Shown here: piece after piece, positions 7,602 to 10,868 of the stretch
Layout: the number at the start of each line of letters is the position of its first letter
How positions within the stretch are numbered: the stretch's first letter is position 1
From: Lysobacteraceae bacterium
GTDB lineage: Bacteria > Pseudomonadota > Gammaproteobacteria > Xanthomonadales > Xanthomonadaceae
Length of the DNA stretch: 10,868 nt
Direction of reading: 5' to 3'
Assembly (NCBI GenBank): GCA_027483745.1
Contig: JAIXTZ010000063.1
Span: 1-10,868, forward strand
Position numbers and translations under genes: made by a program
The notes under the pieces: model-generated
Databases searched by the model: none
The model's input: only the letters and a program-made list of their open reading frames with translations
What the model was told of the DNA's origin: nothing

Positions 7602-7877
7602 TTACTTGCCCGACTTCTTGTCGCCGCCGTGACCCTTGAAGGTCCGGGTGAGCGCAAATTCGCCGAGCTTGTGGCCGATCATGTTCTCGTTGACCAGCAC
7701 CGGGATGTGCGCCTTGCCGTTGTGCACGGCAATGGTCAGGCCGATCATTTCCGGCAGGATCATCGAACGACGCGACCAGGTCTTGATCGGCTTCTTGCTG
7801 TTGGCCGCTGCTGCGACTTCCACCTTCTTGGCGAGGTGGTGGTCGACGAACGGGCCCTTCTTGAGTGAACGTGGCAT
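7602..7877 (-). CDS. rpsS: 30S ribosomal protein S19
   Basis: S19 sits in the 30S head with S13 and contacts the A-site tRNA and the subunit bridge to L5. The 91-residue protein begins [15 protein letters not shown] and has the S19 signature in [32 protein letters not shown] (split by blocks around residues 49-80). It lies 6 nt after rplB, with only a modest AGGGG sequence inside the end of rplB as SD, so coupling to L2 translation is likely. Confidence 0.98.
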   Translation of the reverse strand: MPRSLKKGPFVDHHLAKKVEVAAAANSKKPIKTWSRRSMILPEMIGLTIAVHNGKAHIPVLVNENMIGHKLGEFALTRTFKGHGGDKKSGK

Positions 7878-7883
7878 GGCCGA

Positions 7884-8711
7884 TTAACCCCTACGATCGC
7901 GCACGATGAACTTGTCGGTGCGCTTGTTCTTACGCGTCTTGTAACCCTTCGACGGCTGGCCCCAGGGGCTGACCGGATGCGGGTTGCCCTGGCCGGCCTT
8001 CGCCTCACCACCGCCGTGCGGATGGTCGACCGGGTTCATCGCGGCGCCGCGGACGGTCGGCTTGATGCCGCGCCAGCGGGAGGCACCGGCCTTGCCCAGC
8101 TTCTCGAGGTTGTGCTCGGTGTTTCCGACTTCGCCGATGGTGGCGCGGCAGTCGACCGGCACCTTGCGCATTTCGCCGGAGCGGAGGCGCAGGGTGGCGT
8201 AGCCGTGTTCGCGACCGATCAGCTGGACGCCAGCGCCGGCGGCGCGCGCCAGCTGGGCGCCCTTGCCCGGCTTCATCTCGACGCAGTGCACGGTCGCACC
8301 GATCGGCATGTTGAGCAGGGGCAGCGTATTGCCGACCTTGATCGGCGCGTCCTTGCCCGAGATCAGCTGGTCGCCGACCTGCAGGCCCTTCGGCGCGATG
8401 ATGTAGCGGCGCTCGCCGTCCGCGTAGCACAGGAGCGCGATGTGCGCCGTGCGGTTCGGATCGTACTCGAGGCGCTCGACGCGGGAGGCGATGCCTTCCT
8501 TGTCACGCTTGAAGTCGATGATGCGGTAATGCTGCTTGTGGCCACCGCCGATGTGGCGGGTGGTGATGCGGCCGTGGTTGTTACGGCCACCCGTCTTGCC
8601 CTTCTTCTCGACGAGGGCCGCGAACGGCGCGCCCTTGTGGAGGTCCGGGTTGACGACCTTGACCATGGCGCGGCGGCCAGGCGAGGTCGGCTTGAAAGTC
8701 ATGACTGCCAT
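7884..8711 (-). CDS. rplB: 50S ribosomal protein L2
   Basis: L2 is one of the most conserved large-subunit proteins; it is needed for subunit association and for peptidyl transferase assembly. The 275-residue product begins [19 protein letters not shown]. Its SH3-like and OB domains contain [15 protein letters not shown] (about 55-69) and [12 protein letters not shown], and the catalytic-centre loop [16 protein letters not shown] contains His230, matching the essential His229 of E. coli. The basic C-terminus is [23 protein letters not shown], built into the rplW stop (TGAGGA), stands 9 nt before the ATG. Confidence 0.99.
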   Translation of the reverse strand: MAVMTFKPTSPGRRAMVKVVNPDLHKGAPFAALVEKKGKTGGRNNHGRITTRHIGGGHKQHYRIIDFKRDKEGIASRVERLEYDPNRTAHIALLCYADGERRYIIAPKGLQVGDQLISGKDAPIKVGNTLPLLNMPIGATVHCVEMKPGKGAQLARAAGAGVQLIGREHGYATLRLRSGEMRKVPVDCRATIGEVGNTEHNLEKLGKAGASRWRGIKPTVRGAAMNPVDHPHGGGEAKAGQGNPHPVSPWGQPSKGYKTRKNKRTDKFIVRDRRG

Positions 8712-8723
8712 GGGTCTTTATCC

Positions 8724-9017
8724 TCAGGCCTTGGCGGTGACGTCGAGCGTCTGGCCTTCGGCCAAACGGACATACGCCTTGCGCTTGTCGGAGCGACGGC
8801 CAGCACGCTGGCGGAACGCCTTCGACTTGCCCTTGATGTTCGCGACGTTCACCGCGAGCACCTTGACGTTGAACAGGTGCTCGATCGCCGCCTTGACGTC
8901 AGCCTTGGTCGCCGTCTTGGCGACTTCGAAGACGTACTGGTTGCTCTCGGCGAGACGGGCGGTCTTTTCCGACACCTTCGGGGCGCGGAGGACCGAAAAC
9001 AGGCTCTCGTTGATCAT
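8724..9017 (-). CDS. rplW: 50S ribosomal protein L23
   Basis: L23 lies at the tunnel exit and is the main docking point for trigger factor and SRP. The 97-residue product [20 protein letters not shown] has the typical N-terminus, and the [27 protein letters not shown] block follows. The family signature lies in the C-terminal half ([16 protein letters not shown]). A GTG nine nt upstream could lengthen it by three residues, but GAGGAG is 8 nt before the ATG at 9017 and overlaps with the GTG. The ATG shares ATGA with the stop of rplD, so re-initiation coupling to L4 is likely. Confidence 0.97.
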   Translation of the reverse strand: MINESLFSVLRAPKVSEKTARLAESNQYVFEVAKTATKADVKAAIEHLFNVKVLAVNVANIKGKSKAFRQRAGRRSDKRKAYVRLAEGQTLDVTAKA

Positions 9018-9616
9018 GCCAGCCACTCCTCGATCAGCTTGACGGCCTCGGCGGTGATGACGACCGAGTCGGCACCGACCAGTGACACCGGGTCCAGGCC
9101 CTGCACGTCGCGCACTTCCACGTACGGGATGTTGCGCGCGGCCAGGTACAGGTTCTCGCTCGCCTGCTCCGACACGATCAGCGTGCGGGTGCCGACCTTC
9201 ATGTCGGCCAGCTTGGCGACGAGGCCCTGCGTCTTGGGCGCGTCGACGTCGAAGCCCTCGACGACCATCAGGCGACCCTGGCGAGCGAGCTCGGACAGGA
9301 TCACGGCCATGGCGCCGCGGTACATCTTCTTGTTGACCTTCTGCGCGAAGCTGCGCGGCTTGGCCGCGAAGGTGACGCCGCCGCCCACGAAGATCGGAGC
9401 GCGGTAGTCGCCGTGACGAGCGCCGCCGCCCTTCTGCTTCTTGAACTTCTTGGTCGTGCCGCGGACTTCCGAACGCGTCAGCTGCGCCTTGGTGCCCGCG
9501 CGACCGGCGTTGCGGTAAGCAACGACGACCTGGTGCACGAGGTCCTGGTTGAATTCACGGCCGAAGACGGCGTCGTTGACCGACAGCGCCTTGCCGTTGA
9601 TGACGGAAAGTTCCAT
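9014..9616 (-). CDS. rplD: 50S ribosomal protein L4
   Basis: L4 is an early-assembly protein whose extended loop forms, with L22, the constriction of the exit tunnel. In E. coli it also represses the S10 operon by attenuating transcription in the leader and blocking translation. At 200 residues it matches the family. The C-terminal body is standard ([43 protein letters not shown]). The tunnel loop is unlike E. coli: about residues 47-80 read [20 protein letters not shown] then [13 protein letters not shown], where E. coli has a PWRQKGTGRARSGS-type loop. AAGGAG (TAAGGAG with the rplC stop) is 6 nt before the ATG. Confidence 0.98.
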   Translation of the reverse strand: MELSVINGKALSVNDAVFGREFNQDLVHQVVVAYRNAGRAGTKAQLTRSEVRGTTKKFKKQKGGGARHGDYRAPIFVGGGVTFAAKPRSFAQKVNKKMYRGAMAVILSELARQGRLMVVEGFDVDAPKTQGLVAKLADMKVGTRTLIVSEQASENLYLAARNIPYVEVRDVQGLDPVSLVGADSVVITAEAVKLIEEWLA

Positions 9617-9626
9617 CGTCTACTCC

Positions 9627-10271
9627 TTAACCCTTGCTGGCCGGACGGACGACCACGTCGCCACCCGGCGCACCGGGAACGGCGCCGCGGATCGCGATGA
9701 GGCCGCGCTCGACGTCGACCTTGACGACTTCGAGATTCTGGACGCTGAGAACCTCGGCGCCCATGTGGCCCGACATCTTCTTGCCCGGGAACACGCGACC
9801 CGGCGTCTGGCGCTGGCCGATCGAGCCCGGCGAGCGGTGCGAGAGCGAGTTACCGTGGGTGGCATCACCCATGGTGAAGTTCCAGCGCTTGATCGTGCCC
9901 TGGAAACCCTTGCCCTTCGTCACGCCCTGCACGTCGACCATCTGGCCGACAGCGAAGACGTCCGCCTTGATCTCAGCGCCCACTTCGTAGGCACCCAGGT
10001 CCTTGGCTTCGACGCGGAACTCCCACAGGCCACGACCCGGAGCGACCTTCGCCTTGGCGAAGTGGCCGCCCTCCGGCTTGTTCACCAGCGAGGCGCGCTT
10101 GTCGCCCGCAGTGACCTGCACGGCGGTGTAGCCGTCAGTCTCGACGGTCTTGATCTGGGTGACGCGGTTGGGGGTGGCTTCGATCAGCGTGACCGGGATG
10201 GACGCGCCATCCGCGGTGAAGATCCGGCTCATGCCTGCCTTGCGCCCAACGATACCGATGCTGTGCTTCAT
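9627..10271 (-). CDS. rplC: 50S ribosomal protein L3
   Basis: L3 starts assembly of the large subunit together with L24 and reaches the peptidyl transferase centre with a long finger. The 214-residue protein begins [18 protein letters not shown]. The signature and finger are seen as [16 protein letters not shown] (about 117-132) and [20 protein letters not shown] (about 146-165). Gln153 corresponds to the glutamine methylated by PrmB in E. coli (Gln150). GAGGT, formed with the rpsJ stop TGA, stands 8 nt before the ATG. Confidence 0.98.
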   Translation of the reverse strand: MKHSIGIVGRKAGMSRIFTADGASIPVTLIEATPNRVTQIKTVETDGYTAVQVTAGDKRASLVNKPEGGHFAKAKVAPGRGLWEFRVEAKDLGAYEVGAEIKADVFAVGQMVDVQGVTKGKGFQGTIKRWNFTMGDATHGNSLSHRSPGSIGQRQTPGRVFPGKKMSGHMGAEVLSVQNLEVVKVDVERGLIAIRGAVPGAPGGDVVVRPASKG

Positions 10272-10282
10272 GATCGTGTACC

Positions 10283-10594
10283 TCAGGCCAGCTTGATCTG
10301 CACGTCCACGCCAGCGGCGAGTTCGAGCTTCATCAGGGCGTCGACGGTCTTGTCGTTGGGATCAACGATATCCAGGACGCGCTTGTGGGTGCGGGTCTCG
10401 TACTGGTCACGCGCGTCCTTGTCGACGTGCGGAGAAACGAGGACGGTATAACGTTCGATCTTCGTCGGCAGCGGGATCGGGCCGCGCACTTGCGCGCCGG
10501 TCCGCTTGGCCGTTTCGACGATCTCGCTCGCGGAACGATCGATCAGTCGGTGATCGAACGCCTTCAAGCGAATACGGATTTTCTGGTCCGCCAT
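10283..10594 (-). CDS. rpsJ: 30S ribosomal protein S10 (transcription factor NusE)
   Basis: S10 is a 30S head protein and, as NusE with NusB and NusG, links transcription with antitermination and translation. The 103 residues match the family length exactly. The signature is [23 protein letters not shown] (blocks around residues 29-50), followed by the long loop [19 protein letters not shown] and the C-terminus [20 protein letters not shown] lies about 8 nt before the ATG. It is the first gene behind the promoter at 10694-10723. Confidence 0.99.
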   Translation of the reverse strand: MADQKIRIRLKAFDHRLIDRSASEIVETAKRTGAQVRGPIPLPTKIERYTVLVSPHVDKDARDQYETRTHKRVLDIVDPNDKTVDALMKLELAAGVDVQIKLA

Positions 10595-10648
10595 GGCCGG
10601 TTTCCTGAGTTAAAGAGCGACGGGCCGCACGCGTCTGGCGCGAACCCC

Positions 10649-10681
10649 AAAAAAACATCGACAGAAACCACAAGGCTTCTG
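10649..10681 (-). promoter_or_regulatory. S10 leader hairpin with U7 tract (possible attenuator)
   Basis: In the transcript CAGAAGCC (10681-10674) pairs over all eight positions (one G-U) with GGUUUCUG (10669-10662) across a UUGU loop. Six nt later comes UUUUUUU (10655-10649). In E. coli the S10 leader contains an L4-responsive attenuator made of a hairpin and a U-run, so the position is suggestive. The 6-nt spacer before the U-tract and the closeness to the predicted transcription start make a simple terminator less certain. Confidence 0.5.
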
Positions 10682-10693
10682 CCGAGAAGGGAG

Positions 10694-10723
10694 AGTATAG
10701 AGGGGATCCCGAGCCCCCGTCAA
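10694..10723 (-). promoter_or_regulatory. Sigma70-type promoter of the S10 operon
   Basis: On the minus strand TTGACG (10723-10718, five of six consensus bases) is followed after 18 bp by TATACT (10699-10694, five of six). Transcription should start near 10683-10688, giving a leader of about 90 nt before rpsJ. The location directly in front of the first S10-operon gene supports the call. Confidence 0.8.
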
Positions 10724-10734
10724 CAACGGGGGCT
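10712..10734 (-). repeat. Inverted repeat overlapping the -35 box
   Basis: A perfect 9-bp inverted repeat, AGCCCCCGT and ACGGGGGCT, with a 5-nt centre. In an RNA coming from tuf it would fold as a stable hairpin, but no U-tract follows. As DNA it covers the promoter -35 hexamer. It could be the remnant of a tuf terminator or a protein-binding site. Confidence 0.6.
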
Positions 10735-10799
10735 TAACGATCCACGCTTCCCTGTCCGGCGAAGACGAAGCCCATCCTTGGACCTCTTTTCGCTTGGTG

Positions 10800-10825
10800 C
10801 CCCGCCCGGCGTCGGCCAGGCGGGG
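10800..10825 (-). terminator. GC-rich hairpin behind tuf (possible terminator)
   Basis: In the transcript CCCCGCCUGGC (10825-10815) pairs with GCCGGGCGGGG (10810-10800), 11 pairs with one U-G, around a CGAC tetraloop, starting 15 nt after the tuf stop. The following bases are CACCAAGCG, not a U-tract, so it is either a 3'-end stabilising hairpin or an inefficient terminator. Confidence 0.45.
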
Positions 10826-10840
10826 AGATGCCACCAGGTA

Positions 10841-10868
10841 TTACTTGATGATCTTGGCCACGACGCCG
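10841..10868 (-). CDS. tuf: Elongation factor Tu, C-terminal end only
   Basis: Only the last nine codons including the stop are in the window. They read GVVAKIIK and then TAA, the usual C-terminus of proteobacterial EF-Tu, the GTPase that carries aminoacyl-tRNA to the ribosome. The position just before rpsJ is where the str operon (rpsL-rpsG-fusA-tuf) ends in many gammaproteobacteria. The fragment is short, so the call rests on this context as much as on sequence. Confidence 0.8.

Larger units (their letters stand above)
10595..10840 (-). other. tuf-rpsJ intergenic region
   Basis: These 246 nt are the longest stretch without a gene. In transcription order they hold a GC-rich hairpin behind tuf, about 65 nt with no recognised feature, an inverted repeat that includes a -35 box, a sigma70 promoter, a hairpin with a U7 tract at the start of the leader, a weak CGCG-CCAGA-CGCG hairpin (10630-10642) and the rpsJ SD. 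No coding potential is visible. Confidence 0.8.

Noticed and set aside
9018..9026. GTG start giving L23 three extra residues
   Set aside because: The GTG overlaps the SD GAGGAG itself; the ATG at 9017 has correct spacing and the ATGA overlap with rplD.
7977..9407. 476-residue open frame on the plus strand opposite rplB, rplW and rplD
   Set aside because: It crosses three conserved genes antisense, has low-complexity composition typical of antisense frames in GC-rich DNA, and shows no family motif.
1..10868. Mobile elements, CRISPR arrays, tRNA/rRNA genes, or a defence or biosynthetic system
   Set aside because: Apart from regulatory gaps the window is filled by conserved ribosomal genes and secY. 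No direct repeat array, transposase, integrase or RNA-gene pattern was seen.

Overview
The window is a ribosomal-protein gene cluster read entirely from the minus strand, so genes run from the right edge to the left edge. It holds 24 complete or near-complete genes plus the last codons of one more, in the classical bacterial order: (tuf 3' end) - rpsJ rplC rplD rplW rplB rpsS rplV rpsC rplP rpmC rpsQ (S10 operon) - rplN rplX rplE rpsN rpsH rplF rplR rpsE rpmD rplO secY (spc operon). The DNA is GC-rich. The order, the zinc-free 101-residue S14 and the protein sequences point to a gammaproteobacterium. The L4 tunnel loop and the L22 and L23 N-termini look most like Xanthomonadales (Rhodanobacteraceae or Xanthomonadaceae, e.g. 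Luteibacter/Dyella/Rhodanobacter relatives). The order-level placement is inferred from remembered family sequences, not from a search.

Region by region: 10841-10868 is the end of EF-Tu, so the str operon lies just upstream. 10595-10840 is the only long non-coding stretch. It has a GC-rich hairpin behind tuf, a well-formed sigma70 promoter (TTGACG, 18 bp, TATACT) whose -35 sits in an inverted repeat, and a leader of roughly 90 nt with a hairpin followed by U7. From 10594 to 4071, rpsJ to rpsN are packed with gaps of 6-16 nt or with overlaps (rplD/rplW ATGA, rplP/rpmC TAATG). There is no room for a separate spc promoter between rpsQ and rplN. A textbook intrinsic terminator hairpin with U5 lies in the 117-nt rpsN-rpsH gap. 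rpsH, rplF and rplR follow, then a 95-nt gap with a strong hairpin before rpsE, then tightly coupled rpsE-rpmD-rplO-secY. secY probably begins at TTG and is cut by the window edge at or just before its stop codon.

Together the genes supply the core of both ribosomal subunits (30S: S3, S5, S8, S10, S14, S17, S19; 50S: L2-L6, L14-L16, L18, L22-L24, L29, L30) and the membrane channel through which secretory and membrane proteins pass. Many stop codons are part of the next Shine-Dalgarno sequence, which fits translational coupling for equal output.

I see no novel gene system. The second-look items are regulatory: the internal terminator, the missing S10/spc boundary, the leader hairpin, the rplR-rpsE gap, and a few start-site and loop peculiarities. 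Three start sites were moved inward from the longest reading frame (rplW, rplV, rpsC), rpmD likewise, and secY was moved outward to a TTG.
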